A stretch of 64,000 nt of DNA from contig OZ251994.1 of assembly GCA_965246925.1 (NCBI GenBank), positions 1,240,001 through 1,304,000 of the forward strand. Direction: 5' to 3'. Under the pieces are notes generated by a model. That model worked only from the letters and a program-made list of their open reading frames with translations, had not been told where the DNA came from and made no database searches. Made by a program: the position numbers and the translations under genes. Shown here piece after piece: positions 26,377 to 35,552 of the stretch; position 1 is the stretch's first letter; each line of letters starts with the position of its first letter. Origin of the DNA: JANPPS01 sp965246925. Lineage in GTDB: Bacteria > Pseudomonadota > Alphaproteobacteria > Acetobacterales > Acetobacteraceae.

Positions 26377-27114
26377 TTATTTTCGCGGTTCGTGGGGATC
26401 GATCAGCCACCCGAAGCGGCGCTTCGCCAGCGCGTAGCACTCGCAACTCACCACTTCCAGGCCATTGCGGTCCAGGATGGAGACGCGGCCCCTGTCGTGC
26501 CTGATCAGCCCGGCCCGCTGCAGCGCGCCGACCGCCAGCGTGACACCGGGCCGCCGCACGCCGATCATGGGCGAGATGAACTCCTGGGTCATCAGGAACG
26601 TGTCGCCCTCCACCCGGTCATGGGTCATCGGCATCCAGCGCGCCAGCCGCTGCTCGATCTGATGCCGGCCGTTGCAGGCCGCGGTCTGGACGACCTGGCC
26701 GTGGAACGCGTCGACGTAGCGCAGCAGCAGGCGCAGCAACGACGGCAGGTTGGCCAGCGCCGTCCGGAACGCGGCGGCCGACAGGCGCAGCGCCACCCCC
26801 TCCACCTGCACCATACCCTCCAGCGCCGAGGTCTCGGTCCCCAGAAGAAGCGGAAGCCCGACGACACCCTCGGGCCCGACCAAGCCGACCTCGGTGCGCG
26901 CGCAGTCTTCCAGGGTCATAACCATCGACACGGTCCCGGTTTCCACGAAATAGAACCCCTTGACCGCGGCGTCCTGGGTCAAGAGGACGCGCTTGGCGGG
27001 CAACTGAACCCGCTCCAGACGGGGCCAAAGCTGCTCCCGCTCGGCGAGCGGAAGGGCCTGCAACAGGCGATTCTGGACCGTGTGCACGCTGAGATCGCTC
27101 GAACTACTAGGCAT
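26377..27114 (-). CDS. Crp/Fnr-family transcriptional regulator
   Basis: A 245-residue regulator with an N-terminal cyclic-nucleotide-binding-like beta roll (VKGFYFVETGTVSMV, VGPEGVVGLPLLLG) and a C-terminal winged helix (TQEFISPMIGVRRPGVTLAVGALQRAGLI). The ending CECY...WLIDP is typical of a Rhodospirillales/Bradyrhizobium subgroup of unknown ligand. ATG at 27114 has GGAAG 6 bp upstream; an in-frame start at 27144 is less likely. No Fe-S cysteine cluster is seen, so it is not Fnr. It is divergent from a ferritin-like gene. Confidence 0.88.
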   Translation of the reverse strand: MPSSSSDLSVHTVQNRLLQALPLAEREQLWPRLERVQLPAKRVLLTQDAAVKGFYFVETGTVSMVMTLEDCARTEVGLVGPEGVVGLPLLLGTETSALEGMVQVEGVALRLSAAAFRTALANLPSLLRLLLRYVDAFHGQVVQTAACNGRHQIEQRLARWMPMTHDRVEGDTFLMTQEFISPMIGVRRPGVTLAVGALQRAGLIRHDRGRVSILDRNGLEVVSCECYALAKRRFGWLIDPHEPRK

Positions 27115-27325
27115 CGTGTTCTTCCGCGTATGGCGGGAGCGCACGCTGCTCTCAGTCAGCCGGCGCCCAAAATGCGGCTGATCGGACAGAGCTAGAGTGC
27201 GACCGGCCGTGGTGCAAGCGGCCTATACGGCCTGTACCCCCGCCCGTTGCACGTTCGCGGCAGTGTGAGACCCGCGCCGACAACCGCGGCCAGGGGCCGG
27301 CGTTCGATGAGCGCCAGATGGCACG

Positions 27326-27351
27326 ATTAGATACGCCAATTAGATATGCCA
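27326..27351. repeat. Tandem 13-bp direct repeat upstream of DUF892 gene
   Basis: ATTAGATACGCCA (27326-27338) is followed at once by ATTAGATATGCCA (27339-27351), differing at one base. The pair ends 23 bp before the start of the downstream gene, close to its AAGGA ribosome site. It could be a regulator site or a leader element; the divergent Crp/Fnr protein is a possible but unproven binder. Confidence 0.7.
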
Positions 27352-27374
27352 ACTTGACATGAAGGAATACGCAG

Positions 27375-27878
27375 ATGGGCCTTTTTTCCAAGCCGATCAA
27401 ATCACTCGATGACCTGTTCGTGCATACGTTGCAGGACATCTACTACGCCGAGAACCAGATCGTGAAGAACCTGCCGACGATGATCGAAAAGGCTTCCAAC
27501 CCGGAACTGAAGGCTGCGTTCCAACAGCACCTGACGGAGACCGAGGGCCAGGTAAAGCGGCTCGAGCAGGTGTTCCAGATGCATGGCCAACCGGTCAAGG
27601 GCGTAACCTGCCAGGCAATGGACGGCATCCTGGCCGAGGCGAAGGAGATCATGGGCGATTGTGACGACGCCGAGGTCTGCGACGCAGCCATGCTGTCCGC
27701 CGCCCAGGCGGTCGAGCATTACGAGATGACCCGCTACGGCAGCCTGATCGCCTACGCACGCCAGCTCGGCCGCGCCGATTGCGCCGGCGTCTTGCAGCAG
27801 ACGCTGGAGGAGGAAAAGGCGACCGACCAAAAGCTGACGCGCATCGCCGAAAGCCGGGTCAACCAACTGGCAGCCTAA
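27375..27878 (+). CDS. DUF892 / YciE-type ferritin-like protein
   Basis: A 167-residue four-helix protein beginning MGLFSKPIKSLDDLFVHTLQDIYYAENQIVKNLPTM... as in the YciE/DUF892 family. Helix motifs carry the ferritin-like metal ligands: AENQ (helix 1), HLTETEGQV (helix 2), AVEHYEM (helix 3) and EEEKATDQKL (helix 4). Members are induced by envelope, osmotic or oxidative stress in enterobacteria; the exact role is unsettled. ATG at 27375 has AAGGA upstream. The upstream region holds a tandem repeat. Confidence 0.92.
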   Translation: MGLFSKPIKSLDDLFVHTLQDIYYAENQIVKNLPTMIEKASNPELKAAFQQHLTETEGQVKRLEQVFQMHGQPVKGVTCQAMDGILAEAKEIMGDCDDAEVCDAAMLSAAQAVEHYEMTRYGSLIAYARQLGRADCAGVLQQTLEEEKATDQKLTRIAESRVNQLAA

Positions 27879-27973
27879 GCCCACCGGGGGCCGCACCCAG
27901 CCGGCCCCCGCTTGCCCTGCCCAACAAGACCAGGCACAGCCGCTTCGGTGACAGACGCCGGTCTCACCGTGTA

Positions 27974-29053
27974 TCAGCCTGCGGGAGCAAGGCCGTTTTG
28001 GGACAGGCGGGTCAGGGCCAGTTCGACCCAGGACGCGGTAAACAGCTTTATCTTGCGTCGCGCCGCGCCTTCACCCGCGGGCCACCGCGTGATGGCCTGC
28101 AGGATCGGCTCGGGCTCCGCCTCGGTTCCGTGCTGCATCAGCCAATCGACCGTGGACAGAACCTCCATACCCAGCGGACATTCGAAGCCATCGATCAACC
28201 CGATCACGTCATCGATCACGGGCCGGTATGGTCTTGCGGGCCTGGTCCCGAGATAGGCCGCGATCCGCTCGGCCTGCCGGGGTTCGAACCAGATCGTATC
28301 CAGCGCCTGCGCGTCCGCGATCCGCTTGTCGCAGCGGATGTAGCTGCCATCGAGGTCGTCCAGGATGTGGCGAAGCCTCCCGGCATAGGGGCCATACCGC
28401 TCGGCGGTGAAACGAAGGCCCAGCGCGTCCGTCACCTGGTCACGCTCCATGATCCGGGACAGGAACCAGGCCAGCTTCTGCGCCTCGATCAAGGTGCACT
28501 GCATCCCGAACTCGCAATACCGCCGAATTGTCTCGGCCAGGATCGCCCGCGCCGGCGTAAGCTCCCCGGTGCCGGAGCGCTTCGCCACGTTCTGATACTG
28601 CGCCGCGGGCTCGAACACCGTGATCCGAACCGCGGAAAGGCCGGCCAGGGCTCGCTCGATCACCGGGCGCACATCCACCCAGTCCAGCCCGCCATTGCCG
28701 GCACCCAGCGGCGGAATGGCGATGGAGCGAATACCCTCAGCCTCGATCACCGCGCGTAGATCCTGCAATCCGTCGACGATCCAGTCCATCCGGGATGGGT
28801 TGCGCCAGTGCTGCTTAGTGGGGAAATTGATGAGCCACCGAGGACCGTACATATCGGCAGGGCGGGTGACGAACATTTGCCCCGTCTGCACCTCGGCGCG
28901 CGCGCAGGCGGCTTTATAGGCCAGGAAGTTGGCGGGGAACGCCTCCTTGAACATGAGCGCGATGCCCTTGCCCATCACACCGACGGTATTGACGGTGTTG
29001 ACCAGCGCCTCGGCGTCGGCTTCGAGCAGGTTGCCCTGGGTGAAGGTGATCAT
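27974..29053 (-). CDS. darG: DarG antitoxin (macrodomain ADP-ribosyl-hydrolase)
   Basis: A 359-residue antitoxin of the DarT-DarG system. The N-terminal macrodomain (about 1-150) has GNLLEADAEALVNTVNTVGVMGKGIALMFK and IAIPPLGAGNGGLDW, the ADP-ribose-binding loops that remove ADP-ribose from DNA. The C-terminal half (about 160-355) is the DarG domain that also binds the toxin directly, with EAQKLAWFL and LRFTAERYGPYA. ATG at 29053 overlaps the darT stop (ATGA), with toxin before antitoxin as usual for this system. Confidence 0.93.
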   Translation of the reverse strand: MITFTQGNLLEADAEALVNTVNTVGVMGKGIALMFKEAFPANFLAYKAACARAEVQTGQMFVTRPADMYGPRWLINFPTKQHWRNPSRMDWIVDGLQDLRAVIEAEGIRSIAIPPLGAGNGGLDWVDVRPVIERALAGLSAVRITVFEPAAQYQNVAKRSGTGELTPARAILAETIRRYCEFGMQCTLIEAQKLAWFLSRIMERDQVTDALGLRFTAERYGPYAGRLRHILDDLDGSYIRCDKRIADAQALDTIWFEPRQAERIAAYLGTRPARPYRPVIDDVIGLIDGFECPLGMEVLSTVDWLMQHGTEAEPEPILQAITRWPAGEGAARRKIKLFTASWVELALTRLSQNGLAPAG

Positions 29054-29691
29054 GCGAAAAACAGTTTCGGCCTTATGGCGACGCCAAGATCGACGCCTGC
29101 TTGGTGTGTGAGCCCGGCTAGAATCTCACGAGAAGAGGCACTATGGCAAATCATTCCGAGCAGTGCGGCCACGGGAACGTGCGATTTGATCAGCGCCTCG
29201 GCTTGATAACGCGAAAGCTTATCAGGATCATCGTCGGACCGCTTGAAGTCGCGGTTCCGCAGGATGAGCCAATCGATCTGGTTCAGATCACGGCTATCTC
29301 TCGAAAATCGAGCTCCCACACTCAGGGCGTGCCGATCCGTGAAGACATAGTCCAGACCCATTGCGCCGACGTGCCCGAGCGACGAAACCAGGATGACCAG
29401 ATCATCGCGGTCATAGCGAGTAAGCCCCGCTTGCCCGCCCAGTATGTTGAGCAACATGGGTGAGCACGGAGTGAAGTAGAACGGGACGTAGTCAGCCAGC
29501 GTGCCATGAAACGGATGTGGTAGAGCATGGCTCGACCGGCGCTGGATCAGATGTGAAAGACCGATCGGCACGAAGGCCGGGTCTATAACTCCAGCGCTGA
29601 CGCAATGCAGGCCGTTCTTCAGAATCCAGGGTATGTTGGCGCAGTGCGTGAGCCGGAAGATGCGCGCTTGCCGGGCATCGACCGGGAGCAC
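29050..29691 (-). CDS. darT: DarT DNA ADP-ribosyltransferase toxin
   Basis: A 213-residue toxin that ADP-ribosylates thymidine or guanosine bases on single-stranded DNA. Family features: IFRLTHCANIPWILKNGL at the NAD-binding start, Arg51/Arg52 in IQRRS, a DYVPFYFTPCSPML strand, and the catalytic Glu165 in RYQAEALIKSHVP. All key residues appear present, so the toxin should be active. The likely start is GTG at 29691; no ATG is available upstream in frame nearby. Base specificity (DarT1 or DarT2) cannot be told by eye. Confidence 0.92.
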   Translation of the reverse strand: MLPVDARQARIFRLTHCANIPWILKNGLHCVSAGVIDPAFVPIGLSHLIQRRSSHALPHPFHGTLADYVPFYFTPCSPMLLNILGGQAGLTRYDRDDLVILVSSLGHVGAMGLDYVFTDRHALSVGARFSRDSRDLNQIDWLILRNRDFKRSDDDPDKLSRYQAEALIKSHVPVAALLGMICHSASSREILAGLTHQAGVDLGVAIRPKLFFA

Positions 29692-29767
29692 CTTCGGTGC
29701 GTTAGAGCACTGACCGACCAGGCGGAATCGCCTGGACGGTAGGAGTGCTCGCCAAACTCGAAGAACT

Positions 29768-29805
29768 AGAGTTCAAGCCGACCCACTTCGGTCGGATTGG
29801 GCTCT
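29768..29805 (-). terminator. Imperfect hairpin at the end of the aap operon
   Basis: AGAGTTCAAGCCGACC (29768-29783) pairs imperfectly with GGTCGGATTGGGCTCT (29790-29805), with six to seven strong GC pairs next to a 6-base loop. It overlaps the aapP stop codon and precedes no clear T-run on the minus strand, so it is a probable but weak terminator. Confidence 0.45.
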
Positions 29806-30583
29806 AATGCCCGCGCAGGATCTGGCTCAGGAATAGCTTCAGCCGGTCCGTCTGCGGGTTCTCGAATAGCGTGTTCGGCGGGCCCTGCTCCACGATCTCG
29901 CCGCGGTCCATGAACACCACGCGGTCCGCCACCTGGCGGGCGAAGCCCATTTCGTGGGTGACGCACACCATCGTCATGCCGTCCTGGGCCAAGCCGATCA
30001 TGGTGTCCAGCACCTCCTTGATCATCTCGGGGTCCAAGGCGCTGGTGGGTTCGTCGAACAGCATGATCTTGGGCTTCATGCACAGCGCCCGGGCGATGGC
30101 GACGCGCTGCTGCTGGCCACCCGACAGCTGGCCGGGGTATTTGTTGGCCTGCTCGGGTATCTTGACCCGGCGCAGATAGCTCATCGCCAGCTCCTCCGCC
30201 TCGGCCTTGGGCATCTTGCGCACCCAGATCGGCGCCAGGGTGCAGTTCTCCAGGATCGTCAAATGCGGGAACAGGTTGAAGCTCTGGAACACCATGCCGA
30301 CCTCGCTCCGGATGGTGTCGAGGCTGCGCAGATCGTCCGTGAGCTCCGTGCCGTCCACCAGGATCTTGCCCTCTTGATGGCTCTCCAGTCGGTTGATGCA
30401 ACGGATCATGGTGGACTTGCCGGAGCCGGACGGCCCGCACACCACGACCTTTTCCCGGTGCCCCACGGTCAGGCTGATGTCACGCAGCACGTGCATGGCG
30501 CCATACCATTTGTTCACGTGGTCCAGCACGATCGCCGGGGCGTGGCTGGTGTCTGCGCGGTCGAGGGTGGCGGCTTGGCTCAT
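29804..30583 (-). CDS. aapP: General L-amino-acid ABC transporter, ATP-binding protein
   Basis: A 259-residue ABC ATPase of the polar amino acid class. Walker A is GPSGSGKST, the signature is LSGGQQQRVAIARAL, Walker B is IMLFDEPTSALD and the switch His is in CVTHEMGF. It is the last gene of aapJQMP and 11 bp downstream of aapM, energising uptake of a wide range of L-amino acids. ATG at 30583 follows AAGGGGACC. Confidence 0.96.
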   Translation of the reverse strand: MSQAATLDRADTSHAPAIVLDHVNKWYGAMHVLRDISLTVGHREKVVVCGPSGSGKSTMIRCINRLESHQEGKILVDGTELTDDLRSLDTIRSEVGMVFQSFNLFPHLTILENCTLAPIWVRKMPKAEAEELAMSYLRRVKIPEQANKYPGQLSGGQQQRVAIARALCMKPKIMLFDEPTSALDPEMIKEVLDTMIGLAQDGMTMVCVTHEMGFARQVADRVVFMDRGEIVEQGPPNTLFENPQTDRLKLFLSQILRGH

Positions 30584-30594
30584 GATGGGTCCCC

Positions 30595-31779
30595 TTATCG
30601 CTTCGCAGCGCGGCTGAACTCGGTTTCAAGGCCGCGGCTATACCGGGCCATGACGAAGCAGAAAGTGAAGTAGATGATGGCGAGAAACACATACAATTCG
30701 GTGCTGTAGGCCTGCCAGATCGGCTCGGTAATGGCGATCTTGCCGGCCAGCAGCAGGTCGAAGATCCCGATGATCAGCACGAGCGACGTGTCCTTAAAGA
30801 ACCCGATGAAGGTGTTGACCAAGGGCGGGATCACGAGGCGCAACGCCTGCGGCAGCGTGATCAGCATCGTCTTCTTCCAATAGGGTAAGCCGAGCGCGTC
30901 CGCGGCCTCCGCCTGGCCCTTGGGCAAGGCCTGCAGGCCGCCGCGGATCACCTCGGCCACGTAGGCGGCGACGAAGAAGATGATGGCGATCTGCGCCCGC
31001 AGCAGCTTATCGGGGTTGAGCCCCTCCGGCATGAACAGCGGGAACATGACGCTCGACATGAACAGCACCGTGATCAGCGGCACGCCGCGGATGAACTCGA
31101 TGAAGCAGACGCAGAGGATCTTGACCGCGGGCAGGTTGGTGCTGCGCCGGCCGAGCGCCAGCAGGACCGCGAGCGGGAAGGCGAACGCGACGCCGAAGGT
31201 GCTGAGGATCAAGGTGATCGGCAACCCGCCCCAATTATCCTGCGGCACATATGTCAGGCCGAACACCCCGCCCCACATCAGCACGCCGATGACGGTGAGG
31301 GTCGCGATCCAGATGTAGGCGAGCTCCTTCCGCCAGAATCGCTTCATGGCGGAGACGCCGTACAAACCGAGGAACAGCAGGATCACGATCGCCGGGCGCC
31401 ACTGCTCCTCATAGGCGTAGCGTCCGAACATGATGAAACGGAGCTTGTCGTGGATCATGGCCCAGCAGGCGCCGGCGCCCTTGGCCGCCTGACACGCGGC
31501 CGGGTCGAGGCCGCCGGTCGCCTTCTCCGGCACGCTCCAGACGGCGTTGATTACCGCCCAGCTCACGAAGTTCACCGCCGTATAGGCGATCAGCGCGATC
31601 AGCAGCAGGCTCACGACCGTGGAGATCGGGCCCGAGAACAAATTGGTGCGCGCCCAGGCGACCGGGCCTTGGCTTGCGAGTGCCGGGCGGTCCCGGGTGA
31701 TGGGCGCGGCGGGAATGCCGGCCAGGGAGGGCACCGGCTCCCCGGCGGCTTCGGTCAGGCGGGCCGTGGTCTGGGACAT
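30595..31779 (-). CDS. aapM: General L-amino-acid ABC transporter, permease AapM
   Basis: A 394-residue HisM-type permease. The N-terminal extension and first helices (LFSGPISTVVSLLLIALIAYTAVNFVSW, then a second cluster) precede the canonical domain with the EAA loop EAADALGLPYWKKTMLITLPQAL. I chose ATG at 31779 (MSQTTARLTEAAGE), 1 bp after the aapQ stop. The long periplasmic loop with two cysteines (DPAACQAAKGAGACWAM) is characteristic of AapM. Confidence 0.95.
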   Translation of the reverse strand: MSQTTARLTEAAGEPVPSLAGIPAAPITRDRPALASQGPVAWARTNLFSGPISTVVSLLLIALIAYTAVNFVSWAVINAVWSVPEKATGGLDPAACQAAKGAGACWAMIHDKLRFIMFGRYAYEEQWRPAIVILLFLGLYGVSAMKRFWRKELAYIWIATLTVIGVLMWGGVFGLTYVPQDNWGGLPITLILSTFGVAFAFPLAVLLALGRRSTNLPAVKILCVCFIEFIRGVPLITVLFMSSVMFPLFMPEGLNPDKLLRAQIAIIFFVAAYVAEVIRGGLQALPKGQAEAADALGLPYWKKTMLITLPQALRLVIPPLVNTFIGFFKDTSLVLIIGIFDLLLAGKIAITEPIWQAYSTELYVFLAIIYFTFCFVMARYSRGLETEFSRAAKR

Positions 31780-31780
31780 G

Positions 31781-32986
31781 TCAGCGCTCCACCAAGGCGA
31801 TGCGGGCATTATACCAGTTCATCAGCGCGCTGATGGACAGGCTGATGAGCAGGTAGGGGATCATGGTGGCGAACACGCCCTCGATCGCCTGGCCGGTCTG
31901 GTTCAGCGTCGTCTGCGCGACGGACACCAGGTCCTGGAAGCCGATCGCCACGGCCAGCGAGCTGTTCTTCGTCAGGTTCAGATACTGGCTGGTCATGGGC
32001 GGGATGATGACGCGGAGCGCTTGCGGCAGCACGATCCGGCGGAGCACCGTGCCGGGCCGGAGCCCGATGGCGCCCGCGGCCTCCCACTGGCCCTGCGGCA
32101 CGGCCAGGATGCCGGAGCGGACGATCTCGGCGATGTAGGCGGCGGTATAGATCGTGAGGCCGAAGGTCAGCGCGAAGTATTCCGGGCTGACGGTGGCGCC
32201 ACCCTGGAAGTTGAACCCGCGCAGCTCGGGCCAGTCGACTTGCCAGGGTGCGCCGAGCACCGCCCAGACCGCCACCGGCAACACGACCATAAGCCCCAGC
32301 GCGGCCGGCCACACCTTGGGACGCGTGCCGGTCGCCTCCTGTTTACGGGTGGCGGCACGCGAGTAGGCCCACGTGCCGGCCGCGCCGATGGCGAACGCCA
32401 GCAGCGCCCACCAGAACGGCTGCTCCCACTCGATCAGCGGTATCTTGAACCCCCGGTTGGACAGGAACACGCCCGGTAGCGGGTTGAAGCTGTTGCGCGG
32501 GATCGGCAGGCCCTGCAGCGCGGTGTACCAGAATAATAGCTGCAACAGGACGGGGATGTCGCGCACGACCTCCACATAGACGGCGGTGATCTTGGCGATC
32601 AGCCAATTCTTCGACAGGCGCCCGACGCCGATGAGGGTGCCCAGGATAGTGGCGAAGAAGATGCCGATGACAGCGACCTTCAGCGTGTTCATCAAGCCAA
32701 TGATCAGCGCCCGCCCATACGTATGGATGGCCGGGTCATAGTCGATCAGGTGTTCGCCGATCGGGATGCCGGCGACGCGGTCCAGGAACGCGAACCCGGT
32801 GGCGATGCGCCGTGCCGTGAGGTTACGCTGCGTGTTGGTGACCAGAAAATACAGGATGAGTGCGACGATCCCGAGCACAACGAGCTGCCAAACCACGTTG
32901 CGCACGCGCGGATCCGACCAGCTCAGCTTGATCGGCTTCTTGGGCGCGGCGCGGGCCATGCGGGGGTCGGTCGTGGAACCTGACAT
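31781..32986 (-). CDS. aapQ: General L-amino-acid ABC transporter, permease AapQ
   Basis: A 401-residue permease, partner of AapM. The pattern WQLVVLGIVALILYFLVTNTQRNL (first helix), VEVVRDIPVLLQLLFWY and the EAA loop EAAGAIGLRPGTVLRRIVLPQAL is typical of AapQ. ATG at 32986 (MSGSTTDPRMARAAPKK) has GGAG about 7 bp upstream; 33010 is a weaker alternative. A strong terminator separates it from aapJ. Confidence 0.95.
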   Translation of the reverse strand: MSGSTTDPRMARAAPKKPIKLSWSDPRVRNVVWQLVVLGIVALILYFLVTNTQRNLTARRIATGFAFLDRVAGIPIGEHLIDYDPAIHTYGRALIIGLMNTLKVAVIGIFFATILGTLIGVGRLSKNWLIAKITAVYVEVVRDIPVLLQLLFWYTALQGLPIPRNSFNPLPGVFLSNRGFKIPLIEWEQPFWWALLAFAIGAAGTWAYSRAATRKQEATGTRPKVWPAALGLMVVLPVAVWAVLGAPWQVDWPELRGFNFQGGATVSPEYFALTFGLTIYTAAYIAEIVRSGILAVPQGQWEAAGAIGLRPGTVLRRIVLPQALRVIIPPMTSQYLNLTKNSSLAVAIGFQDLVSVAQTTLNQTGQAIEGVFATMIPYLLISLSISALMNWYNARIALVER

Positions 32987-33051
32987 CGGCGTCTCCGGAC
33001 AAGACGCCACTCTGGCGGAAGACTTGCGGACTTTGCAATGCTGCGCTGCAT

Positions 33052-33082
33052 AAAAAGGGCCACCCCGAAACCGGGGCGGCCC
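33052..33082 (-). terminator. Intra-operon terminator between aapJ and aapQ
   Basis: On the minus strand a GGGCCGCCCCGG-TTT-CGGGGTGGCCC hairpin (33057-33082) is followed directly by TTTTT (33052-33056), a classic intrinsic terminator. It follows the aapJ stop and precedes aapQ, so it probably lowers permease and ATPase expression relative to the binding protein. Confidence 0.9.
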
Positions 33083-33109
33083 AATTTAGCGGCAAGTGCT
33101 TTGAAACGA

Positions 33110-34135
33110 TTAACGGATCGGCGGCGGATAGTGCAGGCCGCCCTTGCTCCATAGATTGTTGATCCCGCGCGGAATGCCGAGCGGGCCAATGTCCCGGTCG
33201 AACATTTCGCCGTAATTGCCCACCGCCTTGATGATGTTGACCGCGAACTTGTTGTCGACCCCGAGCGCCTTGCCCAGGTCACCCTCGTTACCCAGCAGAC
33301 GGCGCACGTCGGGGTTGGTGCTCTTCAGCATCTCGTCCACGTTCTTGCTGGTGACGCCGCTCTCCTCGGCCTGGATCATGGCATACAGGGTCCAGCGGAC
33401 GACGTCGAAGAACTTGTCGTCGCCCTTCCGCACCATCATCCCCAGCGGCTCCTTGCTGATGATCTCCGGCAACAGCGTATAGTCTTCCTTCTTGGCCTGC
33501 TGGAACCGGAACGCGGCCAGCCCGGATGCGTCGGTCGAGTAGCTGTCGCAGCGGCCGGCCACGAACGTGTTCTGAATTTCCGCCAAGTCCTGGATCAGGA
33601 TCGGCGAGAACTTCATGTTGTTCAGGCGGAAATAGTCGTTGATCGCCAGCTCCGTGCTGGTGCCCGGCTGGACGCAGATGGTGGCGCCGTTCAAATCCTT
33701 GGCGGACTTCACGCCGGCCGCCGTCTTCACCATGAAGCCGGTGCCGTCATAGAAGTTGATGCCGGCGAACTCGAGGCCGAGGTTCGCCTCGCGGCCCAGG
33801 GTCCAGGTCGTGGAGCGGACCAGCAGGTCGATCTCGCCGGATTGCAGCGCGGTGAACCGGTTCGTGGTCGTGGTCGGCACGAACTTCACCTTGTTGCCGT
33901 CCCCCAGCACGGCCGCGGCCACGGCGCGGCAGGTGTCGGCGTCGATCCCCTGGGTCACGCCCTTGCTGTCGGCCAGCGAGAACCCGGCCACCCCGGTCGA
34001 CACGCCGCAGGACAGCTGACCCTTTGACTTGATGCTGTCGATAGTGGCCGAGCCCGAGCCCTGCGCCACCGCGGCGCCTGACAGGCAAAGACCGGCCAGC
34101 AGCGCCAAGCTGCCGGTTCCGAATGAGCGCTTCAT
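33110..34135 (-). CDS. aapJ: General L-amino-acid ABC transporter, binding protein AapJ
   Basis: A 341-residue periplasmic solute-binding protein. The signal peptide is MKRSFGTGSLALLAGLCLSGAAVAQ, cleaved before GSGSATI. The mature protein has the AapJ features LSCGVSTGVAGFSL, GIDADTCRAVAAAVLGD and CVQPGTSTELAINDYF. ATG at 34135 is preceded by GAGGGAGAAATTC. It is the first gene of the aap operon; the leader holds a short GC-rich inverted repeat and, further upstream, three 12-bp tandem repeats. Confidence 0.96.
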   Translation of the reverse strand: MKRSFGTGSLALLAGLCLSGAAVAQGSGSATIDSIKSKGQLSCGVSTGVAGFSLADSKGVTQGIDADTCRAVAAAVLGDGNKVKFVPTTTTNRFTALQSGEIDLLVRSTTWTLGREANLGLEFAGINFYDGTGFMVKTAAGVKSAKDLNGATICVQPGTSTELAINDYFRLNNMKFSPILIQDLAEIQNTFVAGRCDSYSTDASGLAAFRFQQAKKEDYTLLPEIISKEPLGMMVRKGDDKFFDVVRWTLYAMIQAEESGVTSKNVDEMLKSTNPDVRRLLGNEGDLGKALGVDNKFAVNIIKAVGNYGEMFDRDIGPLGIPRGINNLWSKGGLHYPPPIR

Positions 34136-34201
34136 GAATTTCTCCCTCACGTTGCGAAGATCACCCCCGCGTGAGCGGGGACATTGCAAGGGATGGGCCA
34201 G

Positions 34202-34237
34202 GAGATCAATGGTGAGATCAATGGTCAGATGAATGGC
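34202..34237. repeat. Three 12-bp tandem repeats between the channel gene and aapJ
   Basis: GAGATCAATGGT (34202-34213) is repeated exactly (34214-34225), and a third copy CAGATGAATGGC (34226-34237) differs at three bases. The array is 67-102 bp upstream of the aapJ start codon and 12 bp beyond the end of the pentapeptide-channel gene. It may be a regulator site array for aapJ or slippage within a spacer. Confidence 0.8.
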
Positions 34238-34248
34238 CGGTCCGCCGC

Positions 34249-35552
34249 TCAATTCCGCATGCGGACGCCGAGGACGAAGCCGAAAAGGCCGAGGAGGACC
34301 GTGCCGGCGACGGTTTGTAGGCTGGAGAGGAGGACGCCGAGCTGGCTGCCAGGGCGGAGGCCGACTTCGCTGGTGCCGACGGTGGTCATGCTGTCCAGGC
34401 TGAACAGCAGATAGTCCACCGCCTCGAATCGCAAACCCGGCGGTGCGCCCTCACGCGGGATCAGGCTGCCCGTCAGCCAATACAGCGCGGCAAAGCCAAA
34501 TAGAACCACGATGAAGGCGCGCAGCACCCGCGTGACGCTCTCGCCGTAATCGCACAGCCATTCCGAAACGACGTCAGCCAGCCAGCGCAGCCCGAGCGCG
34601 AGCGCGGGCCCCCAGTGCCGGGCACGCAAGGCAGTGAGCGCCCGGGCCGCGTGCAGGCGCTTGCCCATGCGGCGCCGGCGCAGGAACGCCCAGCGCTCAT
34701 CGTCGGCACTGCCGAGGGTGCGGAAGTTCTGCTCGAGGACGATGTAGCCCTCGCGCGCCGCCTCATACTCGCCGGCCAGTTCTTCGCCGATCGCGCCGCC
34801 GATCTGGTGCGCCTGCATCCGTGTCCGCTCCATCCAGGCGCCTGCCACCCGGATGTGAACCAGCCTGCACGAGCTCAACGAGACATGCGGCAGCACCGCG
34901 CCGGTCAGGTCCGCGCCCGTCAGGTCCGCGCCGTCCATCACGGCGTCGCGCAGCGTGGCGCCGCGAAGGATCGTGCCCTGCAGGTGCGCCCGGCGCAGCG
35001 TGGCGCCGGTCAGGTCGGCGTGGGTCAAATCCGCTTCCTGCAGCTGCGCTTCGTCCAGCCGCGCACCCTTGAAACAGGTCCGCTCCGCTTCGGCGCCCCG
35101 AAGCTTGGCGCCCCACAAATCCGCACCGGCCAGGGTGGCGCCGTCCATCACCGCGTGGCCGAACTGTGCAAATCGGAGCCGTGCATGGCCGAGGTCCGCG
35201 TCTTCCAGCAGCGCTCCGGTAAAATCCGCCTCACCGGCATCCACCGAGTTCAGCACGGCGCCGATCAGATCCGCGCCCACCAGCCGCGCTTCTTCCAGCT
35301 TGGCATAGCTCAGCTTGATGCCGCCCCCGCTGATACCGGACAGGTCTGCGCCCGACAGGTCGGCCCGTCCGAAATCCGCCCGTTTCAGGCTAGCGCCGTT
35401 GAGGTTGCGCCCGGCCAGGCTGACGCCGCCCCGTTCGCCATCCCACCAGGGCGCGTCGTTCACCCGCTCACCCAGTCCCGCCGCCGATAGGTCCATGCCG
35501 TCCAGCACCGGCACCGCACCCCCCTCCAGCATGGCGGTGAGCGCATCCGGCA

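Noticed and set aside
34820..35490. Repeat-like DNA suggesting a CRISPR or tandem array
   Set aside because: The periodicity is the pentapeptide repeat of the encoded protein (15-bp period), with no spacer-repeat structure.
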